Source: an uncultured Poribacteria bacterium (GTDB lineage: Bacteria; Poribacteria; WGA-4E; WGA-3G). Taken from it: DNA of 64,000 bases. The translations under genes were made by a program, and so were the position numbers. The notes beneath the pieces are model-generated. The model was not told the DNA's origin and did no database searches. It saw only the letters and a list, made by a program, of their open reading frames with translations. The DNA lies in contig OX639973.1 in the NCBI GenBank assembly GCA_951828385.1, forward strand, positions 2,040,470 to 2,104,469, read 5' to 3'. Every line of letters begins with the position of its first letter. Within the stretch, counting starts at the first letter, position 1. Shown here piece by piece: positions 19,253 to 29,444 of the stretch.

Positions 19253-21190
19253 CTACTGATTAAGATTCAAGATCGTTAAATCCCACAAGAGAACCGTACC
19301 ATCATAACTCCCACTGGCAAGCACCTTGCCATCTGGCGAATACGCAATACATCGAGCCTCCGCCGTATGTCCGATGAAAATGTGCAAATCTTCTCCCGTC
19401 CGTGCATCCCGGAGGTAAACCTGACTGTTGCTATTCCCACTGGCGAGCACACGACTGTCGGCGGAATATGCAAGGGAAGTAACATCCGCGGAATGCATTA
19501 TCGGTGGATACAGCAATTCCTGAGTTTCCACATCCCATACACGGAGTGTATTATCCCTGTTTCCACTCGCGAGCATAGTGCCATCCGGCGAATAGACCAC
19601 CGCTCTGACCCATTTTGTGTCTTCAGTAAGCGTTTTCAAGTGTTTGCCGCTGCGGAGATCCCACAACTGGAGCGTATCGTCGTAACTCCCACTCGCAAGC
19701 GTGCTACCATCCGGCGAAAAAGCAAGCGTGCCAGCATATCTCGTATGTCCAACGAGGGTTTCCAATAAATCTCCAACGCGTAATTGTGTGCCGGTGCGGA
19801 CTTCCCACAACCGGATAGGACCATTGTGATCACCACTTGCAAGCATGCCACCATCCGACGAAACAGCCAAAGAACTGGCATGGGCTGTGTGACCTGCGAA
19901 ACTTCCCATAAATCTGCCAGTCTCTACATCCCACAGCCGAACTTGCCTACCGTAAAAGTTTAATCCACCCGTACTGGCGATTGCCTTTCCGTCTGTGAGA
20001 TATACGACTGAAAAAAAATCCATATTCGGAACAGCAACGGTTTTGAGGCGTTCCCCAGTCCGTGGTGCCCACAACTCAAGCTTATCTTCAACAGCGCAAG
20101 CGAGTGTGTTGCTATCGGGTGAATACGCGATAGAAAGCACTCTTGGCGTATGTCCGGTGATGGTTTTTAAGAGTTCCCAAGTGCTACTATTCCAGAACCG
20201 GAGAGTCCCGTCATAACCTTCGCTGACCAGGGTGCCACCATCCGGCGAATAGGCGGCAGTGCCAATGCGTCTTTGATATGTAAGCGTTTTCAGGACGGTC
20301 CCAGTATTTACGTCCCAAAGGTGGAGGGTACCACCTCGACGGGGGTACCAGTCATGACTTGTGCTCGCGAGCGTCTTCCCATCCGGCGAGAATAGGACAG
20401 AATGGATATAACGACGATGTGTTGTTAGGGTTTGCAAACGTTCTCCCGTACGAACATCCCAGAGATAAACTGCACCATCATTTCCACCAGATGCAAGGAC
20501 GCGCCCATCTGGAGAAAAGGCAATCGTTTCGACCCGGGTATCTTCTAAAACAATAGTTTTCAAAGGTTCACCGGTAGATGCCTCCCATAACCGGATCGTG
20601 CCATCTGCAGCACCACTCGCAAGCCGCTCGCCATCCGGAGAGTATGCCACGCAATAAACTGAGTCGCCATGTCCCCAAAGCGTTTTCAGGGGTTCGTTGG
20701 TGCGCAGGTCCCAGAGTTGGATCGTGTTGTCATGACTTGCACTAACAAGCGTTTCGCTATTAGGACCAAATGCGACCGAAGAGACAGTACCCGCATGCTG
20801 GATGAGGGCAGCTTTCTGTTCACCCGTCTCTGCATCCCATAACAGCACCGTGTTATCGCCACTCCCAGTCGCAAACATTTTTCCATCAGGACTAAAGGCC
20901 ACCGAATAGACCTCACCTGTATGCCCTGTAAGCAGATCCAGTTCTTCGCCGGTATGGACATCATAAATCCAGATGCCTATGGCGGTCGCTACAGCGAGTT
21001 TATTGCCATCCGGAAAGTATTGGACGGCATTTATCCGGCCTTTTCCAAGTCGGATTTTCGCACCCGGTGGTAAACCCCAGTGCATATACGCCTCAGCAAA
21101 AGTATTTGCGAGAAAACCCAAAAACAGCACAAAAATTAACAGCAACGCGATACCTAACAGACACGTTCTTCTCATAAGGAGTTGTTTCAT
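19253..21190 (-). CDS. Secreted 14-blade WD40 protein (subfamily A)
   Basis: The start is the ATG at 21188-21190, with GAGG 6 bases upstream. A TTG-initiated extension to 21202 overlaps that GAGG and is less likely. The N-terminus MKQLLMRRTCLLGIALLLIF is a signal peptide cut near FAEA. The cap is WGLPPGAKIRLGKG. There are 14 blades, from YFPDGNKLAVAT to YSPDGKVLASGS, and the tail is LLWDLTILNLNQ. It carries the subfamily A1 insertion (GTQLRVGDLLETL) and is most like the protein at 27360. It is followed downstream by the promoter region of the 17122 gene, so transcription may stop or weaken there. Confidence 0.88.
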   Translation of the reverse strand: MKQLLMRRTCLLGIALLLIFVLFLGFLANTFAEAYMHWGLPPGAKIRLGKGRINAVQYFPDGNKLAVATAIGIWIYDVHTGEELDLLTGHTGEVYSVAFSPDGKMFATGSGDNTVLLWDAETGEQKAALIQHAGTVSSVAFGPNSETLVSASHDNTIQLWDLRTNEPLKTLWGHGDSVYCVAYSPDGERLASGAADGTIRLWEASTGEPLKTIVLEDTRVETIAFSPDGRVLASGGNDGAVYLWDVRTGERLQTLTTHRRYIHSVLFSPDGKTLASTSHDWYPRRGGTLHLWDVNTGTVLKTLTYQRRIGTAAYSPDGGTLVSEGYDGTLRFWNSSTWELLKTITGHTPRVLSIAYSPDSNTLACAVEDKLELWAPRTGERLKTVAVPNMDFFSVVYLTDGKAIASTGGLNFYGRQVRLWDVETGRFMGSFAGHTAHASSLAVSSDGGMLASGDHNGPIRLWEVRTGTQLRVGDLLETLVGHTRYAGTLAFSPDGSTLASGSYDDTLQLWDLRSGKHLKTLTEDTKWVRAVVYSPDGTMLASGNRDNTLRVWDVETQELLYPPIMHSADVTSLAYSADSRVLASGNSNSQVYLRDARTGEDLHIFIGHTAEARCIAYSPDGKVLASGSYDGTVLLWDLTILNLNQ

Positions 21191-21269
21191 ATAGCACCTC
21201 AATTATTATAACCCAAGTTGCTACTAACAGATTTCGAGCGTTTCAACACAGTTTTTCAAACACTTTCTT

Positions 21270-21357
21270 CACCCCGTAGGGGTGGCATGTCTATAGAAAC
21301 GGCTTTAACCATCAACTTGCCTCCGTTATAAGTGTTAAAGCACGAGTTGATGGTTAA
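21270..21357. repeat. Structured intergenic element: hairpin plus 13-bp inverted repeat
   Basis: CACCCCGTAGGGGTG (21270-21284) is a 6-bp hairpin. It is followed by TTAACCATCAACT (21305-21317) and its exact complement AGTTGATGGTTAA (21345-21357), with a 27-base spacer. The element fills the gap between the WD40 genes at 21371 and 19253. Confidence 0.6.
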
Positions 21358-21370
21358 GACTAATTAGCCT

Positions 21371-23248
21371 TTACGGGGTTACCTCCCAAAGCAGCATTGT
21401 GCCATCACTACCACCACTCGTAAGTGTTTTTCCATCTGGAGCATACACGATCGAATAGATATAGCCTATATGTCCCGTGAGCGTTCGCAGGCGTTCACCC
21501 GAATGCACGTTCCAAAGATGGATAACTTTCCGATCTGTACTCGCAAGCGTGTTGCCATCTGGCGAATACGCTGTAAAAAACGCGCCTGACGCTGGTGTAA
21601 TCGTTTTTAAAGGGTCACCGGTATTGATGTCCCAAAGTCGAATGGTACCATCACCACCAGTACTTACAAGAATAAGTCCTGTCGGTGAGAATGCAACATG
21701 TCTAATACTGTCTGCATGACCAGCGAGAGTGTTGATAACCTCGCCTGTATTGATGTCCCAAAGTCGAATGGTACCATCATCACTCGCGCTGGCAAGGATC
21801 AGTCCTGTCGGTGAAAACGCTACGTGTCGAACATTATCTGTATGCCCCTTAAGGGTTTTGCGTAAATCACCGGTGTCAACATTCCACAGACAGATTGTCC
21901 TGTCGTAACTGCCACTTGCGAGGATGCTGCCGTCGCGATTAAAATCTAATGACGAAATACCCTCGGTGTGCCCAATCAAAGGGGTTTCATTGGGTACACC
22001 CGTGTTCGCATCCAGTAACCACACGTTGCCACCAGCAGTTTCACAGGCGAACGTCACATTATCTGGAGAATAGGCAGTAGAGAAAATTCTTTTTTTCAAA
22101 TCCACAGTTTTTATGAGCCTACCTATGTGTGGCTCCCACAACCGAATGCCATCCACACGCGAGCAGGCGAGTGTACGACCGTGCGATGCATACATTACAT
22201 GCCAGATCCGCTCCCTATGGTGTCCGGTGATGGTTCGCAAAGGCGTTCCAGTAGCCCGATTCCAAAAACGGATCGTTTCATCATAACTTGAACTCGCAAG
22301 CGTTCCGCCATCCTTCGAGAACACTAACGATGTTATCCTATCCGTATGTCCAGTGAAACTTTTTAAGCGTTCACCGGTAGCAACGTTCCAGAACTCGATA
22401 GTGCTACCGTTCTCAACGGACACCGCGCCAGCGAGTATCTGTCCATCAGGACTAAACGTTACCGCTGTAACGTCACTTGCGCGTGCTATCAGCGTTGATT
22501 TGAGTGCCCCCGTACGGGTATCCCAGACCCGAATCCTGCCGTCACTATTCCCACTTGCGAGTCTCTCGCTGTCTGGCGAGTATGCTATAGCATAGATACG
22601 ATCCAGTTCCAATCCAGCATCTTCAAATTCCGGATCAAGAGCCATCAGGAATTCACCGGTTCTCGCATTCCAGACATGAATTTTTCTATCCGCACCATAA
22701 CTAACAACTGTTTCTCCATCAGGAGCATATACCACGCTATCAACCCGACCCGCGTGCCCCGCGATGGTCCGCAGCAGTTCACCGCTCCGGACATCCCAAA
22801 ACTTAATGAACTCGTCTCTACCCCCACTCGCGAGTGTTTGTCCATCTGGACTGAAGGCTATTGAATAGATAATATATGTATGTCCTGTGAGCGTTGCCTT
22901 GGGTTCGCCGGTATCAACATCCCACAGACGGATTGTTCCGTCGTAACTCCCACTCGCAAGCGTCCTGCCATCGGGACTGAAGGCAACACACCTAACGTAG
23001 TCCGTATGTCCCGTGAGCAGTCTGACGGATTCACCTGTTCGCGCATCATAGATCCAGATGCCGATTGTACTCGCCACGGCGAGTTTCGTACTGTCTGGAG
23101 TATATGCAATCTCATACACCCCGCCTCTTCCGATACGTGCTTTCGCACCTTCAGGTAACTGTTTTTGTGTATACGCTTGCGCGAATACATTTGAGGGACA
23201 TAGTACAGAAGCAGCAAGAAAGAGAAAAAAAGAAAGCACTATTTTCAT
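21371..23248 (-). CDS. Secreted 14-blade WD40 protein (subfamily C)
   Basis: The start is taken at the ATG 23246-23248, which begins the signal peptide MKIVLSFFLFLAASVLCPSN (cut near FAQA). The open frame extends to 23338 without support. The cap is LPEGAKARIGRG. There are 14 blades, including YASHGRTLACSR and FSPTGLILVSTG, and the tail is LLWEVTP. It is the closest paralogue of 17122-19047, and the homology includes the upstream promoter. Blades 11 and 12 share a perfect 33-base repeat (21621-21653 and 21747-21779), 126 bases apart. The repeat sequence differs from the one at the same place in the paralogue. Confidence 0.88.
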   Translation of the reverse strand: MKIVLSFFLFLAASVLCPSNVFAQAYTQKQLPEGAKARIGRGGVYEIAYTPDSTKLAVASTIGIWIYDARTGESVRLLTGHTDYVRCVAFSPDGRTLASGSYDGTIRLWDVDTGEPKATLTGHTYIIYSIAFSPDGQTLASGGRDEFIKFWDVRSGELLRTIAGHAGRVDSVVYAPDGETVVSYGADRKIHVWNARTGEFLMALDPEFEDAGLELDRIYAIAYSPDSERLASGNSDGRIRVWDTRTGALKSTLIARASDVTAVTFSPDGQILAGAVSVENGSTIEFWNVATGERLKSFTGHTDRITSLVFSKDGGTLASSSYDETIRFWNRATGTPLRTITGHHRERIWHVMYASHGRTLACSRVDGIRLWEPHIGRLIKTVDLKKRIFSTAYSPDNVTFACETAGGNVWLLDANTGVPNETPLIGHTEGISSLDFNRDGSILASGSYDRTICLWNVDTGDLRKTLKGHTDNVRHVAFSPTGLILASASDDGTIRLWDINTGEVINTLAGHADSIRHVAFSPTGLILVSTGGDGTIRLWDINTGDPLKTITPASGAFFTAYSPDGNTLASTDRKVIHLWNVHSGERLRTLTGHIGYIYSIVYAPDGKTLTSGGSDGTMLLWEVTP

Positions 23249-23398
23249 AAAAAAAGTCTCGATTTTAGGGAGAAGTTTGACAAGTTTGCGTCGAAAATGC
23301 AATCCAGACCAAGATAAGCACTGACTCACAGTAGGCACGTCTCCGTCCGGACTAACAAGATAAATTTAGTTAATTGGGTATCGGTTTAACTAACGGAA

Positions 23399-23427
23399 AG
23401 TATACCACATTTCCCGCGTGATAACAA
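23399..23427 (-). promoter_or_regulatory. Sigma-70-type promoter of the 21371 WD40 gene
   Basis: TTGTTA (23422-23427) is followed after 17 bases by TATACT (23399-23404) on the minus strand. The spacer differs from that of the 19196 promoter, but both hexamers and their spacing are the same, which argues for selection. Confidence 0.65.
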
Positions 23428-23458
23428 GGTTTCCTGAAAAAAATGGAAGCAGAACGCA

Positions 23459-25339
23459 CTACTGATTAAGTGCCAACGCTGTTAGGTCCCACAACAGAAC
23501 CGTCCCATCTCTACTACCACTGACAAGTGTCTTACCATCTGATGAATACGCAAGACTATCCACTACATCCGTGTGTCCGGCAAGCGTTCTCAAAATCTTC
23601 TTCGCGCGCACGTCCCAAAAGCAAATCTTGTCATCATTTCCGTAGGCAATATGGTTACCATCTGGAGAAAATATCACAGCAGCAACATTCCGCAAAGGGG
23701 CACCGACGGTTTCCAGCAACTCGCCCGTCTGGCTATTCCATAGGCAGACCGCACCCTCCCAACTCGCACTCACAAGTGTACGACCATCGGGAGAAAACAC
23801 CACATTTTGGACATCTCCTCTCTGCGGCGCAAGCGTTTTCAAAAGATTTCCGGTTTTCACTTCCCACAATCGGATGGTACTATCCCGACTACCACTGGCA
23901 AGAATCTGTCCATCGGGTGAAAATGTGACTGAAGATACATAATCGGTATGCGCAGTAAGTGTATTTATCAGTTCTCCAATAGGAAATAATTCTTCTCTGC
24001 GAATTTCCCACAGGCGGATTGTCCTATCAGTGCTCCCACTTGCAAGTATAGAAACGTCTGGTGAGAACGCAACACAAGTAATGTACCCCTTATGCCCTGT
24101 AAATGTCCCGAGGAATCTGCCTGTTTGCCCATCCCAGAGTCGGGCCTTCCGAAACCTACAGCCACTCGCAAGTATTTTGCCATCTGAGGAGTACACAACA
24201 GAACGTATTGGATGGCGCGGGGAGCCGGTGATAGTTCTCAGGCGTTCACCTGTCTCAATATCCCAGAAATGGATCTTCGTGTCGTGTACACTCGCGACGA
24301 TGTTGCTTTCTGGGGAACATGCAACGGAAGCTATATGCGGTGTAATGTTTGGGATGGTCTTTTGCAGCTCCGCCGTAGCGACATTCCAGAACTGAATCTT
24401 ACCGTTGTCCATAGCACTTGCAATGAAATTGCCATCGGCGGAATACGTCACAGAAACAACGGAGTCTTCGTGCTTAATGGATTTAATGAGTTTGCCTGAG
24501 GCAACATCCCAGAAACAGACAGCCGCCCCACGTACACCACCTGCGAGAGTCTGTCCATCAGGGGAAAATTCCATTGTATTGGGTCTATTTACCCAATCTT
24601 CTGTCTCACATGTTATGAGCGGTGTGCCGGTGTTCACTTCCCAAAGTTTAATCGTTCTCCAATTCAATGCGCTTGCAAGTATGCTATCAACTGCCGAAAG
24701 TGCAATAGATTCTACACTGGATTCATCGGTAATGGTATTAAGCAGTTTTCCGGTGCGCGGGTTCCATAAACCAATCCTGTCGTTTCCGGGGCCAGTGCTG
24801 CTGCCAAGAAGGGTGCCATCTGGCAAAAACGCCACTGTTGAGACACTGTTCGTGTGTGCCGCAAAGCTGGAAATCTGCATCCCTGTCTGCAGATTCCATA
24901 AACGCACCGTGTTATCGTCACTGCCGCTTGCAAGTATTTTACCGTCCGGGCTGAACGCAACCGAATTGACATCATCCGCATGTCCAACGAAACTTGTTTT
25001 GTGTTCGCGGGTGTTCGCATCCCATAAGCGGATAGTGTTATCATCACTCCCCGTGGCAAACGTGCCACCGTTAGGACTAAACACAATTGAATTCACTGGG
25101 CCCGTATACCCTATGAGTAGGTCAATCGGTTCACCTGTGTGGACATCGTAAACCCATACGCCTATTGTACTGGCAACGGCAAGCTGCGTACCATCAGGAA
25201 AATATTTTATTTCCTTCACGCCGCCTTTGCCGATGCGTGCCTTGGCTCCAACAGGTAAACGCCATTGCGGGTTTTCTTGACCGAAGGCGTTCGCAAAACA
25301 TAAGCCAAACATTAGCAGTAAAGAGCTCAATAGTTTCAT
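23459..25339 (-). CDS. Secreted 14-blade WD40 protein (subfamily A)
   Basis: The chosen start is the ATG 25337-25339, which overlaps the stop of the upstream WD40 gene as ATGA and opens the signal peptide MKLLSSLLLMFGLCFANAFG. The longer frame to 25399 is unlikely. The cap is WRLPVGAKARIGKG. There are 14 blades, several eroded (LSAVDSILASAL, CSPESNIVASVH). It carries the subfamily A1 insertion (EELFPIGELINTL) and ends LLWDLTALALNQ. It is most like the protein at 11148. The overlap couples its translation to a subfamily B gene. Confidence 0.87.
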   Translation of the reverse strand: MKLLSSLLLMFGLCFANAFGQENPQWRLPVGAKARIGKGGVKEIKYFPDGTQLAVASTIGVWVYDVHTGEPIDLLIGYTGPVNSIVFSPNGGTFATGSDDNTIRLWDANTREHKTSFVGHADDVNSVAFSPDGKILASGSDDNTVRLWNLQTGMQISSFAAHTNSVSTVAFLPDGTLLGSSTGPGNDRIGLWNPRTGKLLNTITDESSVESIALSAVDSILASALNWRTIKLWEVNTGTPLITCETEDWVNRPNTMEFSPDGQTLAGGVRGAAVCFWDVASGKLIKSIKHEDSVVSVTYSADGNFIASAMDNGKIQFWNVATAELQKTIPNITPHIASVACSPESNIVASVHDTKIHFWDIETGERLRTITGSPRHPIRSVVYSSDGKILASGCRFRKARLWDGQTGRFLGTFTGHKGYITCVAFSPDVSILASGSTDRTIRLWEIRREELFPIGELINTLTAHTDYVSSVTFSPDGQILASGSRDSTIRLWEVKTGNLLKTLAPQRGDVQNVVFSPDGRTLVSASWEGAVCLWNSQTGELLETVGAPLRNVAAVIFSPDGNHIAYGNDDKICFWDVRAKKILRTLAGHTDVVDSLAYSSDGKTLVSGSRDGTVLLWDLTALALNQ

Positions 25340-27159
25340 TTCGTCAAATCCCATAGAATCACAGTGCTGTCCCGACTGCCACTGGCGAGTGTCCGCCAAT
25401 CGAGTGAAAAGGCAAGCGTATATACATCATCACTGTGTCCAGTGATCGTTTTTATCAGTTCGGCAGTGTTGACATCCCAGAAGTAGATATCGGTTCCACA
25501 ACTTGCCAGTATGGTTCCATCTGGAGAATAAACCAAGCTATTTGTCCCCCACTGCGTTTGAATCGTTTTGAGAAGTTCACCTGTGGCAACATCGCAAATC
25601 CGAATCTCATTGTGATCGTCGCCAGCAGCGAGTGTCGCACCATCTGGAGAAAACGCTACAGAATATATATAATTCCCGCCCGGAATGATATTTTTAATGA
25701 GTTCTCCACTAAAAACATCCCACAGATATATTTTCCTATCCGCCCCAACACTCGCAAGCATCGTACCATCCGGTGAGAATACCACATCGCTCCTACCGCC
25801 TTCTTGATCTCTGAAAGTTTTTAGGAGTGCGCCGGTATGGACATCCCACAATCGGATGGTATTGTCCCAACCACCACTCGCAAGGAGATGCCCCTTTGGA
25901 CTAAATACTACCGTGGATACGGCTTTCGTGTGTCCTTCGAGGATCACCCTTTTTTTCCAGGTGCGAACATGCCACAGCAGCACTGTATTGTCGTGAGTAC
26001 CACAAGCGAGTGTCACCCCGTCCGGAGAATAGGCGACCGTGGATACTGGACTTTTATGTGAAAGCGTCTTTAGCAGTACGCGTGTGTCTACATCCCAAAT
26101 GCGTACGATATCGTCTGAACTCACCAGTGTGCGACCGTCCGGAGAATATGTAACCGAATCAACACCCGACCCATAACCGGAGATCGTTTTCAGGAGAGCT
26201 CCGCTCTCCATATCCCATAAATGTATTGCTAATCCGGTGGAACTCCCAAATATACGTCCATCAGGAGCATACGCCATAGCATAGACATCTTTTCCGGGTG
26301 ATTTAAAATCGCGGAAAAGTTCGCCGGTATCGGCATCCCAAACTTGGATGGTTCCATCGTTTCGTTCACTGGCAAACGTGCGACCGTCCGGAGCATACGC
26401 CACAGAAAATCCGTTTACTGTTTTTAGGTGTTGCCCCGTATTTGTATCCCATAATCGGATCGTTCCATCCCGACTCCCACTTGCCAATGTGCTGCCATCT
26501 GGCGAAAAGGCGAGGTAAACAACACCATCAGAATGTCCTCTAAACATGCTGAGGAATTCGCCGGTGTCGGCATCCCAGAGAGAAACGTTGTTATCCCTAC
26601 TCCCACAACTTGCCAATATCTTTCCGTTTGGAGAAAATACAACAGTGCTGACTGACTGGATATGTCCTGGCACGGTTCGCAGGAGTGCTCCAGTATCCAC
26701 GTCCCAAAAACGGATTGTTTCGTCAAATCCACCACTGGCAAGTGTCCGACCATCAGGACTGAACGCTACCGAACGCACACCGGCTGTATGTTCTGTAAGC
26801 GTCCTCTTAGGATGTCCGGTGCCAACATCCCATAATACGATGGTGGCATCATAGCTCCCACCGGCAAGCGTTTTTCCATCAGGACTAAAATTAACGGAAT
26901 GCACTTCGTATTTATCCCCTGTTAGTAGATTGAGTGCCTTCCCCGTAACCGCATCGTGTAGCCAGATACCGATGGTGCTCGCTACCGCAATTTGAGTGCC
27001 ATCCGGTGAATATACAAAATCGGATATATAACCTTTCCCGAACCGTGCAATAGCACCTTCAGGCAGGTAACGTTCAGTAAAATTTTGGGCAAAACTCACA
27101 GCAATTAGCGTAGATGATATGCCGATGATTAGAAGTATCATCAGCGTGCTATTTCTCAT
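25336..27159 (-). CDS. Secreted 14-blade WD40 protein (subfamily B)
   Basis: The ATG at 27157-27159 has AAGGA 7 bases upstream. The first ATG, at 27165, is only one base from that AAGGA. The signal peptide MRNSTLMILLIIGISSTLIA is cut near SFAQN. The cap is YLPEGAIARFGKGYISDFVYS. There are 14 blades, ending with the degraded FSLDWRTLASGS, and the tail is VILWDLTK. It resembles 13066 and 15137 but has one blade fewer. Its stop overlaps the start of the next gene. The 200-base upstream gap holds a REP-like hairpin and the block shared with 32245-32275. Confidence 0.87.
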   Translation of the reverse strand: MRNSTLMILLIIGISSTLIAVSFAQNFTERYLPEGAIARFGKGYISDFVYSPDGTQIAVASTIGIWLHDAVTGKALNLLTGDKYEVHSVNFSPDGKTLAGGSYDATIVLWDVGTGHPKRTLTEHTAGVRSVAFSPDGRTLASGGFDETIRFWDVDTGALLRTVPGHIQSVSTVVFSPNGKILASCGSRDNNVSLWDADTGEFLSMFRGHSDGVVYLAFSPDGSTLASGSRDGTIRLWDTNTGQHLKTVNGFSVAYAPDGRTFASERNDGTIQVWDADTGELFRDFKSPGKDVYAMAYAPDGRIFGSSTGLAIHLWDMESGALLKTISGYGSGVDSVTYSPDGRTLVSSDDIVRIWDVDTRVLLKTLSHKSPVSTVAYSPDGVTLACGTHDNTVLLWHVRTWKKRVILEGHTKAVSTVVFSPKGHLLASGGWDNTIRLWDVHTGALLKTFRDQEGGRSDVVFSPDGTMLASVGADRKIYLWDVFSGELIKNIIPGGNYIYSVAFSPDGATLAAGDDHNEIRICDVATGELLKTIQTQWGTNSLVYSPDGTILASCGTDIYFWDVNTAELIKTITGHSDDVYTLAFSLDWRTLASGSRDSTVILWDLTK

Positions 27160-27199
27160 TGGCATGTCCTTGTAAGAAAAACAACAACCTTGGGCACCA

Positions 27200-27235
27200 G
27201 GTCCGATAGGTGTGGTTCTCTAACCGAACCTACCA
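27200..27235. repeat. REP-like element, diverged copy with GGTT/AACC core
   Basis: The arms AGGTGTGGTT and AACCGAACCT enclose CTCT. The flanks resemble the elements at 29293-29326 and 43388-43420, but pairing is imperfect. Confidence 0.45.
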
Positions 27236-27359
27236 GGGGTATTCGCGTATTTTTAAATTTTACTATAATGCAAAGTTGTTGGCACACAGTATGCTATTAT
27301 ATACACATTCATGGATGCACTTTAGGCGAGGTTTTCGGAAAAGACGAAGACATCACATG

Positions 27360-29267
27360 TTACCGATTAGGAGGCAACGTCGTTAGATCCCACAACAGAA
27401 CTATGCCATAAGAACTACTACTCGCAAGCGTCTTCCCATCAGGAGAAAACGCAATATCAGTGACATTAGACACATGCCCAACAAAGGTGTGTATGGCTTT
27501 TCCGGTCTCTGAGTCCCAAAGATAAATCGCATCATCGCTGCTGCCACTTGCCAAAATGTTTCCGTCGGGTGAAAACGCGAGAGACGTAACATCACCAAAA
27601 TGCGGAATGGGTGGAAACCGTAATTCGCCAGTTTCTACATCCCACACCCGGATGGTATCATCTCTTCCACCACTGACAAGACGCGTGCCGTCCAGAGAAA
27701 ACACAATGTCATTAACATAATCTGAGTGTCCAATAAGCGTTTTCAAGTGTTCGCCGGTGTTAGGATCCCATAACATAATAGTGTTGTCGGAGCTTCCGCT
27801 GGCTAACGTGCTACCATCTGGAGAAAACATAAGAGCGTTCACAGACTTTGTATGTCCAGTAAGCGTTTTTAACAGATCGCCAGTAAGCAATTGCTCGCCG
27901 GTGCGAACCTCCCATAATCGAATGTTACCTTCTCGGTTATCGGACCCGGTAGCAAGGATGCCTCCATCCGGAGAATAAGCAAGGGAGATAACATTATATC
28001 TACCCGCTGCAAAACTTCCCTTGAACCTGCCGGTTTGCACATCCCACAAGCGAATTTTGCTCACTGATGTGAGAGTACGTCCGCTTGCGATTGTTTCTCC
28101 ATCGGGAGAATAAGCCACAGCATAGAAATAAGTGCGAGAACCCGTGATGGTTTTGAGGCGTTTACCAGTTTGAAGATTCCACAATTCGAGTTTATCCCCG
28201 GCACCACATGTAAGTATGTTACCATCAGGGGAATAGGCGATTGAATAGAGCCGAGACGTATGTCCAGTGATCGTTTTTAAAAGCTGCCAATCACTACTAT
28301 CCCAAAACCGGACCGTGCCATCCCAACTCCCGCTGACAAGTGTTTTCCCATCTGGGGAATAGGCGATTGTGGTAACGAAACTTTGATGATTGAGTGTTTT
28401 AAGAAGATCGCCAGTGTTGATATCCCAAAGCCGGATTGTGTCATCATGACTCGCACTCGCAACCGTACGTCCATCGGGCGCGAAAGCAACAGCATTGATA
28501 TATCTACTATGTCCAGTGAGGGTCTTTAGACGTTCACCTGTGGTAACATCATGAATGTATACCATAGCGTCTTCTCCGGCACAGGCAACAAGTTTTCCAT
28601 CCGGTGAAAATGCCACAGTTTCTACCCATGCATCTGGCACAAAGATAGTCGTTAGTTGTTCACCGGTAGAGGCATGCCAAAACCTTAATGTCCTATCACT
28701 GGCACCCGTTGCAATTATCTCACCACTCGGAGAATATGCCACGCAGCACAAGCTGCCTTCATGTCCCCTGAGCGTTTTCAGAGGTTTACCGGTGTGGACA
28801 TCCCATAACTGAACCGTATCATCGTAACTACCGCTCGTTAATATATTACCATCGGGACTAAACGCTACTGAAGTAACGGTACCTTCGTGCTTGATGAGCG
28901 TTGTTTTGTGTTTCCCAGTATCTGTATCCCACAACATGATTGTCTTATCGCCGCTTCCTGTGGCAAATACTTTGCCATCGGGACTAAAGGCTACGGATGT
29001 GACATATTCAGTATGTGCTGATAGTAGATCAATTTCTTCGCCTGTCTGCACATCGTAAACCCATGTGCCAATTGTCGTTGCAACAGCGATTTTGTTGCCA
29101 TCCGGAAAATACTTGATATCATATATCCTGCCTTTCCCAAATCGCGCTTTAGCACCAGTTGGTAAACCCCAACGAGTATGTTCTTCAGAAAAGGCGTTTG
29201 GCGTGAAAATTGAATACACCAGAAAAAATACAAGCAACACCCAGTTGAACAGACTCATTTTCCTCAT
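27360..29267 (-). CDS. Secreted 14-blade WD40 protein (subfamily A)
   Basis: The start is the ATG 29265-29267, with AAGGAG 8 bases upstream. The signal peptide is MRKMSLFNWVLLVFFLVYSI, cut near AFSEE. The open frame extends to 29321 through a REP-like hairpin and is not credible there. The cap is WGLPTGAKARFGKG. Fourteen blades run from YFPDGNKIAVAT to FSPDGKTLASSS. It carries the A1 insertion (GEQLLTGDLLKTL) and ends LLWDLTTLPPNR. It is closest to 19253-21190. Confidence 0.88.
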   Translation of the reverse strand: MRKMSLFNWVLLVFFLVYSIFTPNAFSEEHTRWGLPTGAKARFGKGRIYDIKYFPDGNKIAVATTIGTWVYDVQTGEEIDLLSAHTEYVTSVAFSPDGKVFATGSGDKTIMLWDTDTGKHKTTLIKHEGTVTSVAFSPDGNILTSGSYDDTVQLWDVHTGKPLKTLRGHEGSLCCVAYSPSGEIIATGASDRTLRFWHASTGEQLTTIFVPDAWVETVAFSPDGKLVACAGEDAMVYIHDVTTGERLKTLTGHSRYINAVAFAPDGRTVASASHDDTIRLWDINTGDLLKTLNHQSFVTTIAYSPDGKTLVSGSWDGTVRFWDSSDWQLLKTITGHTSRLYSIAYSPDGNILTCGAGDKLELWNLQTGKRLKTITGSRTYFYAVAYSPDGETIASGRTLTSVSKIRLWDVQTGRFKGSFAAGRYNVISLAYSPDGGILATGSDNREGNIRLWEVRTGEQLLTGDLLKTLTGHTKSVNALMFSPDGSTLASGSSDNTIMLWDPNTGEHLKTLIGHSDYVNDIVFSLDGTRLVSGGRDDTIRVWDVETGELRFPPIPHFGDVTSLAFSPDGNILASGSSDDAIYLWDSETGKAIHTFVGHVSNVTDIAFSPDGKTLASSSSYGIVLLWDLTTLPPNR

Positions 29268-29292
29268 GAAGACAACTCCTTTTTTACCCCAG

Positions 29293-29326
29293 GCCCGGTA
29301 GGTGCGGTTTCCCAACCGCACCGGGC
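29293..29326. repeat. REP-like hairpin, GCCCGG-type arms
   Basis: GCCCGGT and GTGCGGTT pair with AACCGCACCGGGC around a TCCC loop, with a small bulge. The copy at 43388-43420 has GTCC...GGAC in place of GCCC...GGGC, a compensatory change. Homology with that copy continues about 100 bases beyond the hairpin (ATAATTTCTTAAAA then GAATGAC). Confidence 0.65.
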
Positions 29327-29444
29327 TTCACCCAAAAATTACCGAATTAAATTGTTAATCTTCATTAACCGCACCAGATCCAAGAAAAAAGAGAAAAAAA
29401 AGATAATTTCTTAAAATCGAATGACCCTATGTTTAAAAACGCTA

